64,000 nucleotides of DNA, taken from Varanus komodoensis. Its lineage: Eukaryota; Chordata; Lepidosauria; Squamata; Varanidae. The stretch spans positions 3,771,160 to 3,835,159 of the forward strand of contig NW_025336114.1 of the NCBI RefSeq assembly GCF_004798865.1. The letters run 5' to 3'. Below are positions 37,546 through 62,775 of this stretch, piece after piece. Both the position numbers and the translations under genes were made by a program. Every line of letters begins with the position of its first letter. Positions within the stretch are counted from its first letter, which is position 1. The notes under the pieces are model-generated. The model was not told the DNA's origin and ran no database searches. It was given only the letters and a program-made list of their open reading frames with translations.

Positions 37546-37654
37546 ATACTGGATAAGTATGATTTTTCATCTTAATCTACTGTGCATTACCTATATTGCA
37601 CAACACATACTTGGTAGAAGCTTACTTTTGCAGCAGGAATGAGGAATAATTGTA

Positions 37655-37770
37655 CTTTCAGATGCTGGACTGCAACTCCCATCAGTCCTATCTAGCATAG
37701 CCAGTGGCGAGGAATGATAGGAGTTACAGCCCAATATATTTGAAGTGCCACATGTTCCCCATTCCCGATT
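37655..37770. mobile_element. Palindromic MITE-like repeat, family A
   Basis: 'ggactgcaactcccatcag' is paired with 'gataggagttacagccca', one of the better-preserved copies. Confidence 0.5.
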
Positions 37771-39842
37771 TAAAATAATGAAAATAAGCTCATAACAATG
37801 CAGTTGGTGGTCTTCTAGAAAGCTAAATAAGATATGTACAATGTGGATGTCAAGATATTTGAAGATGGCAGCTTGGTTGGATGTTGTTCTGACTGGTAGT
37901 TTTTTCAACCACAAATTTAGGTCAGTTTTATGTTTAACACTAATCTGTCTTCATCCTATAGAAAGAAGTCACCTGTAGAGCTACTGAAGTGTATTTGATC
38001 CAGTTCACAGCTTTGTGCATTTATCAAATGGTGTAACTAGCTAAATTATATGCATTTAGCCACCCTCGGACCTTGTTTGAAATGAACAGAAATATCCTGT
38101 TCTAATAAGTATCGATACTAAAGCATGCTCTTTATCATGCTGGCCTTTGAACAGCTTTTATCACAAATTAGGTAAAATGTGGTGATTCAGTGATGCTTAG
38201 AAAAGGCACAAACTTACATCCCTCACTATATGTGCCTGGGAGAATTTGCATATTTACTCTTGCAGGCATGACTTGCCACATGAACTTACAGAAGATGGAT
38301 TATTGCTGTAGTTACCAAACTATACTAGAACTGTATAACAGCCTGTGGATTCTGGGTGTCTTCTTAGCCACAGCAATAAACCATCCTTACCAGGTTTGCA
38401 GAATATGTGATGACAAGTATGCAAATCTCCTTGGCATGCCCATTAGGGGAAATAAACCACTGTGTTCCCTTCCTATGATCCTGCAAATACGGTCTCACAT
38501 TACGGATTTCTTCTTTTTCCCTAACTTTCAGTTCTGGAAATTAGGCATAACACAGTGGAAATTAAAGCAAAAATATAGAAGAAACGTTTCAAATGAGGTT
38601 GAAAGCAAAACTTCTGATGGATAAATGCAAAACAATGCACGTATCTTAATTGTGTATGCAGGGTTTGGTTGTAAATTGATTGGAAAATAAGATGCTGATA
38701 ACTTCTGAAAACATCTTGCCACTTCTATGATCAAAACTAGGTAGGTGCTAACAAATAGGAGTACAAGAATGAGAATTAGTGCAACATTGGGTTTTCAATC
38801 CCTTCATATCCAACCTTTTAAAGTTGTGCCTTCTTAAAACTACACAAGTGTGAAAACTGAAGGATTCTATAATAAGCGTCAACAATTACCTTCTGTATTA
38901 GAAAGAATTAAGACTTTAATCTATAATAGAGAAAATTAATAACTGGACTGTAATATGCCAATATTGTAGATAAATATAGAGAAGAAATCTGTATTCCCCA
39001 AAGATGAATTTGATAAGTACCAGATAAACCATATTTTCTGAATAAATCACATTGCAAGGTCCAGTGGCAGAAGTATATCTAGAATATTTAGACAAATGGA
39101 TTGGGATGGGGGTGGGCAGAGATAAAAATATTGACATAGCTAAGGAGCTGAACCTCATGTTTATGGTCTCCTTTATGTGCTCTGAGGGCTTGAGTAATCA
39201 GAAGATGTATTACTCCCTAATTAGGCTTCATTTAATATATCAAAAAAAAGAGGAAAGTTATACCAGCTATTCAGCCATTCAAGCATCTGGCATATTAAAT
39301 TGGCCAGAGATTGAAGGGCTCAAACTAGAAACTTTTCAGTTTGAGCCTAGCTATCTTAATGACTTGTTATTAACATTGTACTCAACTGTGATACTTTCTT
39401 CAGATTTAGAAAGGAGTATGGATGTACAGGTAGGAAGGATTGAAAACTGTTGAATGAAGTGATGACACCTTTCGATTGTCCAAGCCTGGTGGAAACTTGG
39501 GGCCGGGGCTTTCCCTTTGGCATGCCAACCTTCAGTGCTTCAGATTTCAACTTCCACAGCTTAGGATAGTTAAACCACCTTGAGGACATGAGCTCCAGGT
39601 ACAAATTCCAGTATGACCAGTTCTGATCTGGCCTTGATACCCCAAGTCCAAAAAACACAATGGAGCCTACAGAAGTAATCTTATTGAATTTTCATTGGCA
39701 GCTGAAGGACGAAAGAGGGGTTTTGTTTTCCTTTCTAGCAAAATTTTACAAAGGTTTTGGTCAAAGAAGTTTGGTGAATAAAGCTGAGAGACTAGTATTT
39801 AAAATGATTGATCTCATCCTCTAAGAAATAGGTAACTTAGTG

Positions 39843-39955
39843 CCCTCTAGATGTTTAGTACTGCAATTCCATACAGCCCTAGCCAACATGGCCAATAGTC
39901 AGAGATTGAGCATTGCAGTCTAAAACATCTGTGCAGCACGTGGGCACCAGGATGC
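39843..39955. mobile_element. Palindromic MITE-like repeat, family A
   Basis: 'ctctagatgtttagtactg' and 'cagtctaaaacatctgtgc' are the outer arms. 'agccctagccaacatggcc' is the family core. Confidence 0.5.
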
Positions 39956-40842
39956 TTACCCCTGTTGTTTTTTCTTCCAATCCCACTACTTTAGCTAAGC
40001 TTTTACTGACGCATCATTCTAGGTTTACTTGCTCTTCCACTGCCCCCTGATGCTTTCATTTCTTACATTAATTACATATATCAAGTCTCATTGTCAACCC
40101 TACTTCATATCAAATCTCAGTATAATTATACTTCTTTTTTATTCTACCATTCTTCGAGGAGTTCAGGGTGTCTTACAAAGTTCTTCCCTCTCCCAGTCTT
40201 ATCTGTGTGTGGCAAGCATATACTCATGATCACCCCTGAGATCAGCTGGTTGATGTCCAAGAAAACATTGGGCTTGGTTCATGTGGAAGCTTGGATTTGC
40301 TAATGCAGAGTAACCTTGTGGAGTGATAAACCAGCATCACCTGATAATGATGATTTGGTTTTTAACTCCCTGTCATCTCTTACTACTGGCTATGCTGCCT
40401 TGGGCTGATGAGACTCATAGGACACAATATCTGGAGGACCACAAATTACCCACCTCTGGAGGTGGTCATGATCTGTCATGTTGTCAGAGCCAGCTGTTGA
40501 GAGTTATTTAAGGGTTAACTGGCCCTTGTAGGTTCTGTTTTAGGGATATACAAGGGTTCTTTAGCTCACAAAGAACCCCTGCTGTTTGGGTTGACAACAT
40601 GCCACTGCAACACCCAGCAAGGGCTTGTAAATTCATAATGGTAGCTGTTATACATCACTACTCCTCAAGGGTAAAAGATAACCTATAATGGACTTTTTGT
40701 AGTTCGCCTAGCTTGGGAAGGCTGCTACAGAGTCTAAGAGACCTCTCTGTTTCACAGTACAAATTGTGGCATACAAAACAGTGTTTCAGAAAAGAACTTC
40801 AGGTATTTTAACCTTTGCACTTTTCTGCAAACATTCTTCAGG

Positions 40843-40953
40843 TTGCAATCCTGTGCTGATTTAAACAGAAAAATGCTTACAGTTTGTGGCATGCTTCAGC
40901 TATCATAGCTGACTGGGACATCCTGGAAGTTGTAAGCCTTTTTATGTCTAAAC
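40843..40953. mobile_element. Palindromic MITE-like repeat, family B
   Basis: 'gcaatcctgtgctgattta' on the left; 'tcctggaagttgtaagcc' and 'tgtctaaacata' on the right, matching the copy at 8168-8298. A CR1 tail abuts its right end. Confidence 0.5.
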
Positions 40954-41165
40954 ATAGAATCATAGAATAGTAGAGTTGGAAGAGGCCAGAGGGCCAATGT
41001 GTCCAATCCCCTGCTCAGTGCAGAACTCTCAGATGGCTCTCCAGATGCATTGTGAATGCCTCTAGTGGGGGCAAGCCTACAACCTTCCTAGGTAATTGGT
41101 TTCATTGTTGTACTGCTCTTAGCTTTCTGCTAAGGCGCTATAACAACCTGAAATATTTCCTTGCA
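40954..41165 (-). mobile_element. CR1 LINE 3' end
   Basis: Starts with 'atagaatcatagaatagtag' and 'ttggaagaggccagaggg', then 'ctgctcagtgcag' and 'gaatgcctctagtg'. This is the diagnostic 3' end of CR1 in sauropsids, here inverted. Confidence 0.8.
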
Positions 41166-41469
41166 TCTAAATAATATTTTTACGTATAACCAAATAAAAT
41201 AAACTAAAACCTCTGGTGTTATAGCTTAGATTCATTGCACAGCTTTAGCTGCTTAGATACAAGTAACCATTCTCTTTTGGTGCTCTCTGTACAATTCTGA
41301 GAAAACAAAACAAGATAATTTAACTTAAACCCTGAGGCTGCAGTACTCTGTATAGGCTTTACAAATGGTTTTGGTTCAGTGCAGGATGGAATTCCTGTAT
41401 CCTCTGGCATTTAAAAAAAATCTGCATTATATTTTTATTCCAACCAAAAGTTGGAACTCTGAGTGTTTC

Positions 41470-42510
41470 ATGAGAATAAAAAGCATAAAATACAACAAAA
41501 TACAATATCCAGGTTTTAAGATATAGTGCAACCAAAATAAAACCTAGCAGCAGTGCAAAGATCTAAAACTGCAACAAATTTAAAAACAAAAGAAACTGAG
41601 AAACTAAAAGCTTGGTAAAGTAAAAAGGTCTTCACCTGGTGCCAAAAATATGATAAAGGCAAGAGGCAAGTCTCTCTGACAAGCCTGCTCACAGCCAAGT
41701 TGCCCCATCAGAAAAGACTTCTTGATAGCTACCCAACTCACTTTTTTTTCTGGAGGATCCTGGAGGAGAACCACTTTGTTCAGGCAAGTATACATAGGAA
41801 GAGACAATCCTTCAGGAAACTTGGCCTCAAACTGTTTGGGGCTGTTAGATTAATTGAATCACTACCAAAACTCATACAGCAATCTATACAAATGATCATG
41901 TGGGCGAATCCGTTATTTTGGAGCAACTGAAATTTCCAGACTGTTTTCAAAGGAGCCCTACATACAACACTTTGAAGTAATCCATACTGGAGGTTACCAG
42001 GGCATGGATAACTGAAGCTAGGCTATCTCACTCAACCCAGATAAGGCAGAGTTGGCTTATCTGCCTAACCTAATGAAATGTTCTCTGGCATCAAGTCTAT
42101 CCGTGCCTCTAATGGCAATGCCAGATCTAATGCTTACAATGGTGTAGCCCCAAAGTAGGAACCTGATTCTGGGAGTGCAACCCCTCCAGAACAGGTTGAA
42201 TATCACTTAGCCAGGCAGCTGAACCAACCACTAACAGAACTTCCATCTTCTCTGGCCCTCATCCAATCTATTTTCTCACCCAGGCACCAGTTAGGACACC
42301 CACTGCCTTACCACATTTGCTGAAAAGATAAAGCACCAATACATCAGCCTATATCTTCTAGCAGTTTTGAATAGCTACAAAACAATGTGGAAGATAAAAT
42401 AGAGCCCTGTGACATCCCATGGTAGGGGCAGAGCATTTATATCCCATTACCACCTCCTGGAATTGGTCATCCAAGTTTCTAACGTCTTCTGGGTCCACTT
42501 TAAATGTTTT
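41470..42510 (-). mobile_element. L2-type LINE, RT domain to 3' end
   Basis: On the minus strand, from right to left, RT motifs are visible in separate frames. These include a degenerate PQGSILSSTLF-type box near 42400 and a degenerate 'LNPDKTEVLL' region near 42240. The 'HALVTSSMDYFKVLYVG' segment is near 41990. The 3' end has the 'tcttcacctggtgcc' motif at about 41628. It is heavily interrupted and old. Confidence 0.7.
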
Positions 42511-43029
42511 TTTTTTTTTTAAAGGAATGCCTTAACAATGACCTGAAGTGGTTCACATCATTCCCTCTCTTGAGGAGCTGACAGTTTCATGGACTGAGTA
42601 GGATAGCACCCTCCTAATAACCCATGATGGGAAAGGGTCAAACACACAGGTAGCTCTGCTATATTCAGTGGGACTCATTTCTGTGGAAATGTGCATAGAA
42701 GTGCAGCCAGATGAGTTTAATCTGCTGTTTTATTGAGGTACTTTCTTCCATTTTCCCAGGGACTTATTTTTCTCACCCTTCTAGATATTCTGTTAACCAA
42801 TCACAATGTGGCATGATAAAACTGCAGTATATAGGATTTGGGACTTCTCATATGGCTTTTGTTTCAGTTGCAATATAAATGTAATACCAGAGTTACTTCA
42901 CCCTTAAACCCTGCTAAAATACTCAAAAAGATGGGAGAAGTTTTAGAGGAGGATAATATCAAGGGAAGGCCCCTCAATGAGCAAGGGATGAGAAGAGGAC
43001 AATAAATGACTTGTATAGAGAAGCCTCAA

Positions 43030-43620
43030 GTCACCATTAACTCTACCTCTGGCTGCAGTTACCCATGTACTGATCACCCACAACTTGGACTACTGCAAAG
43101 AGCTTTTTGTGGGGCTGCCTTTGAAGATGATCCAAAAGGTGCAGATGGTATAAAAGGACACCTGGTTTTGTACACCTTGTTGAGCACATTTGTATTCTTG
43201 ATTGCTGATGGGGGCTAGGAATAAGTCTGAAAACTGTGCCAGCTGTATCAATACAGGCCCAATTCAAAATGATTGTCTTAAAGATGTCTGTCAAGGGGTC
43301 TGTCTTGAGTACCCATCAGTAAGATCAATCAGGTTGCACAAGATAAGGCTCTCTTGGTGGTAGGTTCAGTATCATGGAACCACCTTTTTATTGACTTGTG
43401 CTTTGCCATTTTTGTACTGTTTGAAGATTGTTGCTTTAATTTGAGATTGTAATTAGTTCATTTATCTTAGAGTAGCTTTCTGTGAATGTTGTTAATGCTT
43501 GCTAATTTGGCAGTTTTTATCCTTTTTTTCTTTCCTTTCCTCTTGACTGTACATCCCTTTCTAAGGGTGTAATACTAAAAAGTGATCAAAATGCTTTAAA
43601 TATATTTTAAAATATAAATT
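43030..43620 (+). mobile_element. L2-type LINE 3' end
   Basis: The + strand reads VTHVLITHNLDYCKELFVGL then PLKMIQKVQM at about 43060-43147, homologous to the inverted copy at 41470-42510. A T-rich 3'UTR follows and ends near 43620. Confidence 0.7.
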
Positions 43621-44192
43621 AATCATTTCTCCATGCTATATATGCATAACTGATCATTTTGAAGAATGTACCAATTCAAGATTAATGCCTTTATCCTAAC
43701 ATGTATGTGAATCTCCTAAAACTAATCTAAGTCTTATGCGGACTATGGATACCATAATATTAGCATATATATGTCCTCTTGACACCAACTGTACTGTGGT
43801 TTGAACTTTACTGTGGTTTGAACTGTGGTGTGCATTGGCAGTCAGACTGAAGTATTTTTTCTCATTGCGTATCTAACCATGTGCCTGACTTGGACAAGTG
43901 TTGCATTCATATTACTAGTGCATGGCAAAGTGATTCATTTTGTGATGGTTGTATAGGACAGAGAGAAGAATAACTGTATTTTAGACTTTTTCTCCACTTT
44001 TTGCCATCAAAGAATCCCTCAAGGCTTGCAAATTTTATAAAATTGGCAGTTAAGGCCCTTTTATCCCAAAGAAGATGATGATAACAATAACAATAAAAAC
44101 CTTGAAATTCCTAATACAAGCAGTGGGCAATTCTATGGATTGGATTTCAGCTCTCTTCCTTTACAGCTCTGTTCCTCAACCTGCTGCCTTCC

Positions 44193-44320
44193 AGGAATTA
44201 TATTTATTTATGATATTTATATGCCGTCCTATTGCAAAAGCTTCTGGATGGCTTACATAAATAAAATACAAATATCAATATAAATTATGACAAAATATCA
44301 ACATAAAAATCAACATGATG
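44193..44320 (-). mobile_element. L2-type LINE 3' tail
   Basis: 'tatttatttatgatatttat' followed by 'atgccgtcctattgc' and 'gatggcttacataaataaaa', the inverted tail of the L2-like family. Confidence 0.55.
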
Positions 44321-44727
44321 ACAACTGCAGTCCAAAATATAAGGAGGGGACCCAAGCTGGGGAGACTGTATTAATATGTTGCAGCAAGTGAGAAAAGAGG
44401 TGGTAAGATCTGGTTCATCAGCAGTTTACCTCCCCTTCTCATTTCGTATAAGCTGAATGGCTTTTTGACAGCATCTTTCATGCAGGTCAAAAGCAGTAAT
44501 CTATAAGGATGATAACAGGAATAGTTGATTTTCCTTTGTGAGAACTAATAAAGAGGAAGCTTCCTCCCACCTGTCCCAGAAGGAACAGGGGTAGGCATTT
44601 TCTTGCTGGAAATCTTCACAGCAACTGGTTGAGCCGACAGTCTTGGTGGGGCATATACAATAAGTCAACCTCATGATTTCACAGTAATGCTTTAATCTAA
44701 TATGCACTGGAACTCCTTACTCCAGCC

Positions 44728-44815
44728 TTCTTCAAACATGGTGCCCTTCAGATATTTTGGGCTACAGTTGTTGTTCTCCTTGACTATTAGCCATGTTGGC
44801 TGTAGTCTATAACGT
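44728..44815. mobile_element. Palindromic MITE-like repeat, family A
   Basis: 'tggtgcccttcagatattt' and 'ggctacagttgttgttctc', with the core 'tattagccatgttggctg'. The right arm is degraded and meets a TA microsatellite. Confidence 0.4.
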
Positions 44816-44818
44816 GTG

Positions 44819-44821
<3 letters not shown>

Positions 44822-44857
<36 letters not shown>
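44822..44857. repeat. (TA)n microsatellite
   Basis: About 18 alternating AT units. Confidence 0.95.
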
Positions 44858-44862
<5 letters not shown>

Positions 44863-45269
44863 CTCTGTAAAACAGTCTATATTCAACATTATAAAATGGC
44901 ATCATATCCTTCTTCAAAGAGTGCTATCCAAGAGTATCTTGGATTATAGAAGTTGTGTTATGGAAACTTCTTATGGATTTGCATTAGTGGAACTGTGAAG
45001 CATTCATGTTTGATTTCTTCTTGTAGAACTCTTTCTACAGAGTTACTCCCATTAGCTTGAAAGTAGAGGTTGGCTCATGTCCTCAATTTTTCTCCCTGGT
45101 AAATTCAAAGAAGGGCTGCTTTCATGCCAGCCCCACATAAAATTCAGATAAGGTATTTTGGATATATAAAATCTGTTGATAAACCATTGTCCTACCAAAA
45201 GTATATCTCTAAGATGAAAGGCATGCAGTTCTTCCTGATCAAGGCCTGTTTCTTAGTGTGGGTCCTAAT

Positions 45270-45515
45270 TATTGCTATTATTACTACATTGCATTTATAT
45301 CCTGCCTTTCTTTCTCTTGCAAAGAACCCAGAGTTCTCTTCTTCTCCATTTTATCCTCACAACAACCATCTTGTGAGGTAACTTACAACCTTTTGAGGCA
45401 AGTCTATGACTGTGTGAAAGTCAGTCAATGAGCTTCGTGGCCAAGTGGGGACCAGAACCTGAATCTCCCAGCTCGCAGTCAGCAACTCTAACCTCTGCAC
45501 TGCATTGACTCACAT
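45270..45515 (-). mobile_element. tRNA-derived SINE, antisense
   Basis: 'tttatatcctgcctttc', 'ccattttatcctcacaacaa' and 'ccatcttgtgaggta' form the tail module. At the right end, 'gaacctgaatctcccag' is a reverse-complement B box and 'ctctaacctctgcactgca' a reverse A-box region. Confidence 0.65.
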
Positions 45516-46128
45516 TGAGGCTTTTAAGTACAAATCCAACACTCAGTCTGTAAACACTTCCCCTAACTTTATCTAAGCTTCCAGAGTAGCTTAGTTTATC
45601 CTATCCCAAGATTACTGTAGGGAGGATCATTAGTTACGAGAGAGATTGAGAAGAATTTCAAAGTGAGGGTAGTGCCAGGAAGGCCTGTAAGGCTTCATGA
45701 AAAACAAACCATACCAGGTCAAGAATTATGTTCCAGTAGTTGAGAATGGTCCTGGTTGGAAATTCATTATACGTGCTTCAAGACTTTATTAAAGTACTTG
45801 AAAAAGCCATATGCACAGAGATGCTCAGAACTATTCAATTTATGGGAGGCAACATAATGGTGCTGTTAGTATAGTAAAGGCTGCTCATAGGTTAACATCC
45901 TCAGGTATTCCACCTCAGGTGCCAAAGCTCACCGACATTAGTGCTATTCCTAGGGCCCTTATTTTCCTAAGAGAAAGGAGCAAATGGCATAATCTGCTAC
46001 CGCTACCAGGAGGCTCTTCATTCATTCAGATAAAGGGAACCTGGAAAAATCCATTCTACTATGTTCAGATTCCAAGGAACACAGTTTGTCCCAGAAGGCT
46101 GACTTTGGCACTGTGGAATTCAAAGGAT

Positions 46129-46500
46129 TTATTTATTTATTTATTTATTTATTTAGGAAACTTCTATGCCGCCCCATTTGCCGAAGCCTTGGGGCGGCTC
46201 ACAGACATAAACTTCGTTAAAATAATATAAATTAACAGTATAAATTAAGTCGCCCTGGCCAAAGAATGAAATAAATAAATACTATTAACAGTTAAAATGA
46301 CATTTGAATAAAAAGGTCTTCGCCTGGCGCCGAAAAACAAATAACGATGGCGCCAGGCGGACCTCTCTGGGGAGCGCATTCCATAGATGGGGCGCCACCA
46401 CAGAGAAAGCCCTCCTCTGAGTACTCACCCTCCTAATTTCCTTCACAGAGGTTTCCTGGAGAAGGGCCTCTCCTGCAGATCTCAGGGGGTGGGCGGGATA
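46129..46500 (-). mobile_element. L2-type LINE 3' end, younger copy
   Basis: A (TTTA)n tail, then 'tatgccgccccatttgcc', 'gtcttcgcctggcgccga' and 'gatggcgccaggcggacct'. The inverted frame retains an AFS...WN.LP-type end of the RT polyprotein. It is better preserved than the other L2 copies here. Confidence 0.75.
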
Positions 46501-47616
46501 TCTTAATTTTTGTATCTATTTTAATGAACATTCACTAATGTAGTTTTCCAGGTAGCTTATAAGGATGACCGTTGCTTCAAGGGTGGGCAGTTTGAGAACA
46601 GGACAGTAGAATATGGTAATCAAAGTGAATACCTGGCTCATAGGGCATGAGTCATTACAGGACCATGCCTTCCTTTTCTTCCAGGCTTTCAAATACTCTG
46701 CTGTTACCAGGTAAATCCATTGATAACTCCAGAGAACCTGCTTAAAATTGATTCGGACCCTGTCAATGCACTTGCTGCCTCCCTCAATATTGTCTGCTGC
46801 TTCCCTCCTTCCTAGCATCCTGCCTGAACTCCATGTGTTTTTCTCACTTCTAAATGGCAGTTCCCACAACATCTAATCCTCCCTTCTTCACAGCATGCCC
46901 AAACTCTTCCCTTGAGTGATGTGATTATCAGGCTGGTCCAGGGATGTTGAGACCCTTATCACCCACAATATTATAAGATGATGCTCACTTCTTCAAGCAA
47001 GCAAGCCTGTGCCAGTACAGTTTCAAAAGTGTTGTATGAAATTAACACCTATCCATAAAAAAGTAGTAGAGATTTGGGACCCGATGAACAATGTGTTAAC
47101 AATGCTGTTCATTTTAGTTTTAGGCTAAAATTTAAGAGTATTTGTGCATCGATCCCTACCGCCCTGTGCATGTTTCTGGTCTCTTCATATTAACCATGTC
47201 TGATGCATATATGAATTTTATGAATGGTTGGTGGTATTTATGTTGCATTGTGCTTATAACAATAAAGCCTGTGATAGTAGTAGGGTGAGTTGGTGTGGCA
47301 CAGAAAGTTTGCAAACATTGTAGCTTCATGTCAGCCACAGCATGTTGACATTGAAACTTATGTAAAGGAAGGAGAAGTTGTCAGGAGAGTAAGAGTTGTT
47401 TTATGGCAAGAGTGGTCATAAAATAATGTTGGCAGTGAACTGATAAATTTGAATTAATTTAAATTTAATTTAAGTGAATGAGAAATTGGGAGCAAGGAGA
47501 ATGTGGAATAGAGCAAAACCTTGAAGGAAGATTACAACTTCTTGGCAAGAAGGAAGTGAACAAACTGGAGACTACAAATCAAGAAGAATTGTGTTCAGAA
47601 GTGGACAACTGTGGAA

Positions 47617-47735
47617 ACCCTCCAGATGTTTTGGCTTTCATCTCCAATCAGCACTTACCAACATAGCCAATGTTAAAGGATGATGGGAGTTGTAGGCCAA
47701 CATTTCTGGATGGCGGCAAGTTGCCCACTGACAGA
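47617..47735. mobile_element. Palindromic MITE-like repeat, family A
   Basis: 'ccctccagatgttttggct' and 'ggccaacatttctggatgg' are the outer arms, with 'gatgggagttgtaggccaac' as the right inner arm. Confidence 0.55.
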
Positions 47736-49048
47736 GCTCCCATGCCTTAGGTGTTGTGTTAGAAGGGAATCTTATCATCGGCAGTTTCTGCTGTCGATGT
47801 AACGTTGTGAACTTTGAAGGCCAAGGAACAGTGGATGGGAGCAGAACTGATTGATCAGCCAGCCAGTGTAAGCATATAGTGTTGTCTTTTTGCTAGGATC
47901 TTTCAGACGTCTTTTTGTTGTGTCTGGTACTCATTACCAGTGTTGTTCTGTCTCTCCATGGTAGTGATTTTGAACTATTTCACGTTTTCATAATACAGTT
48001 CTCTGAATTGTATTAGTACAGATTGTTGTTGAGAAGTTAGTGCAGACTATCTTATGTAAATTGGCTGATGATACTGGCAGTTCATGTTAGTATCATTTGT
48101 GCACATTACCTCATGGTGTGGTTATAAGTCTGACAGTAGGGTGTTGAATTTTTGTGGACAAGTAATCTGCTGTTGAAATTAATAACTGCTTTGAGAAAGC
48201 TGTATTTAAAAAATGCTAATGTATAGACATGTTAGCAATCTGCCAAACCCATTTAATAAAATTGCTAACATAACATCTAATATTATTCACTGTGTGATTG
48301 TGTTGGCTGATATTGAAGTGGACACTGAGATACATAATTCTATTACTAAAGTATCTTTTTCTGTAAAATATGTTTCTTTGAAAGAAGAAGTTTCATTTTC
48401 AGTCATTATTTTTATGTATTCAAGCTACTAATTTGATGCACATATTTCTTCTAAAATTAATTCAAAGGATGAGGTTGGAATAATTTCATTGTACATTTTT
48501 AAAGCTGCCTTAGCAGTGCTGAATGTCAGAGTAAGCTGAACAAAATGGTCTGGCCATATGAAGTATTATTTTAATTGACTAAACTGAAATTTCTTTGTAG
48601 TGCTTGAGATTGTGAAAACCATTCTGTTTATTATGTGCTTTTGTCAAACTGGTCAATTTGCAGGGCTCATTTCTACAGTAGCCAAACCATGCTTGTGTTT
48701 GTATTTTACCTGTTGGCATATTTTGTATTGGTATGTTTAGGACTGGCATTTGTAGAGGAATTGTGGTTCAGCTCCAGTATTTTGAGGATAATAGAGATGG
48801 GAACACTGTATTCTTGTGAATAGATGGTGAGAGCTGTTTGCAACTGACATGAACACTTGTCTGCTATTCCTTTTCAAATATTTACATGTCGTTAGACTGT
48901 GCACTTTTAAAAAATATGGTCAATCTTCCTGTTTCCTAAATGAAAAACCACTTCTGTATAGAAGTTAATGTGAATTCTACATGCAGAATGCAATATTACA
49001 CATTTTGCTTAATGAGTATTAACCACCCCCCTTTTGATTTGTTTGCAG

Positions 49049-62198
<13,150 letters not shown>

Positions 62199-62367
62199 GT
62201 AAACATATATTTATCTTCTTGGTCCAGAAATAAGATTTTAAAAAGAAAAAGGAGACAGAGTAATTTTCATTAAAAATTGTAGTAGGAACTGCAGTGCTGT
62301 CTAGAGTTTCCATCCAGATGAGATGTGACTGTCAATCTATCTGTGTTCGTACATGGGAATCCTGGTA

Positions 62368-62773
62368 CAGCAGGACCCCCGTATCTGCTGTCTCAGTTAA
62401 TATAGTTTCACTTGAATGAGGTTGACTGTTAGCCCTCCACTTTCATGAGAGTTTGGGGCACAGAACCCCCATGAAGTGGGAAAACTACAAATAGGGAAAA
62501 ACAATGACCATCACTAGGGAGCTATGCACTCTGTTTGGAGATGCCATGCTCTTTGTCTCTCTACCAGCCACCTCACTCATGTGTTTTGTCTCTCAGTGGA
62601 CAAGAAGACTCTAGAAAGATTCATAGTTTTTCCCTAGAGATATTTGCATTTTTCTCACTTTTGTGGAGGTCCTGCATCTCTTCCACAAATATAATGTTCA
62701 CTACTATCCATGGTTTTGGACATCCTCTGGGGGGGCCTTGGAACTTACCCTCATGGATATGGGGATTCTGCTG
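62368..62773. mobile_element. pogo/Tigger-like MITE with TA duplication
   Basis: The left end 'cagcaggacccccgtat' and the right end, in reverse complement 'cagcagaatccccatat', are terminal inverted repeats flanked by TA at 62366-62367 and 62774-62775. About 406 bp, internally partly palindromic. No transposase remains. Confidence 0.65.
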
Positions 62774-62775
62774 TA

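Larger units (their letters stand above)
24770..49048 (+). other. Remainder of the CPNE1 5' intron
   Basis: About 24 kb between the RBM12 3' end and the CPNE1 start codon. From 24770 to about 36600 it is mainly unique AT-rich sequence with one tandem duplication. From 36600 to 47740 it is densely packed with LINE 3' ends, SINEs and palindromic MITEs. No conserved coding frame is supported, and no further noncoding exon could be picked with confidence. Confidence 0.65.

Noticed and set aside
38190-38624. 144-codon plus-strand open frame in the CPNE1 intron
   Set aside because: No conserved motif seen, and it is not bracketed by convincing splice sites that fit CPNE1.
46516-46872. 118-codon minus-strand open frame in the CPNE1 intron
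   Set aside because: No recognisable domain, no splice context, and repeats flank it. It is most likely chance.
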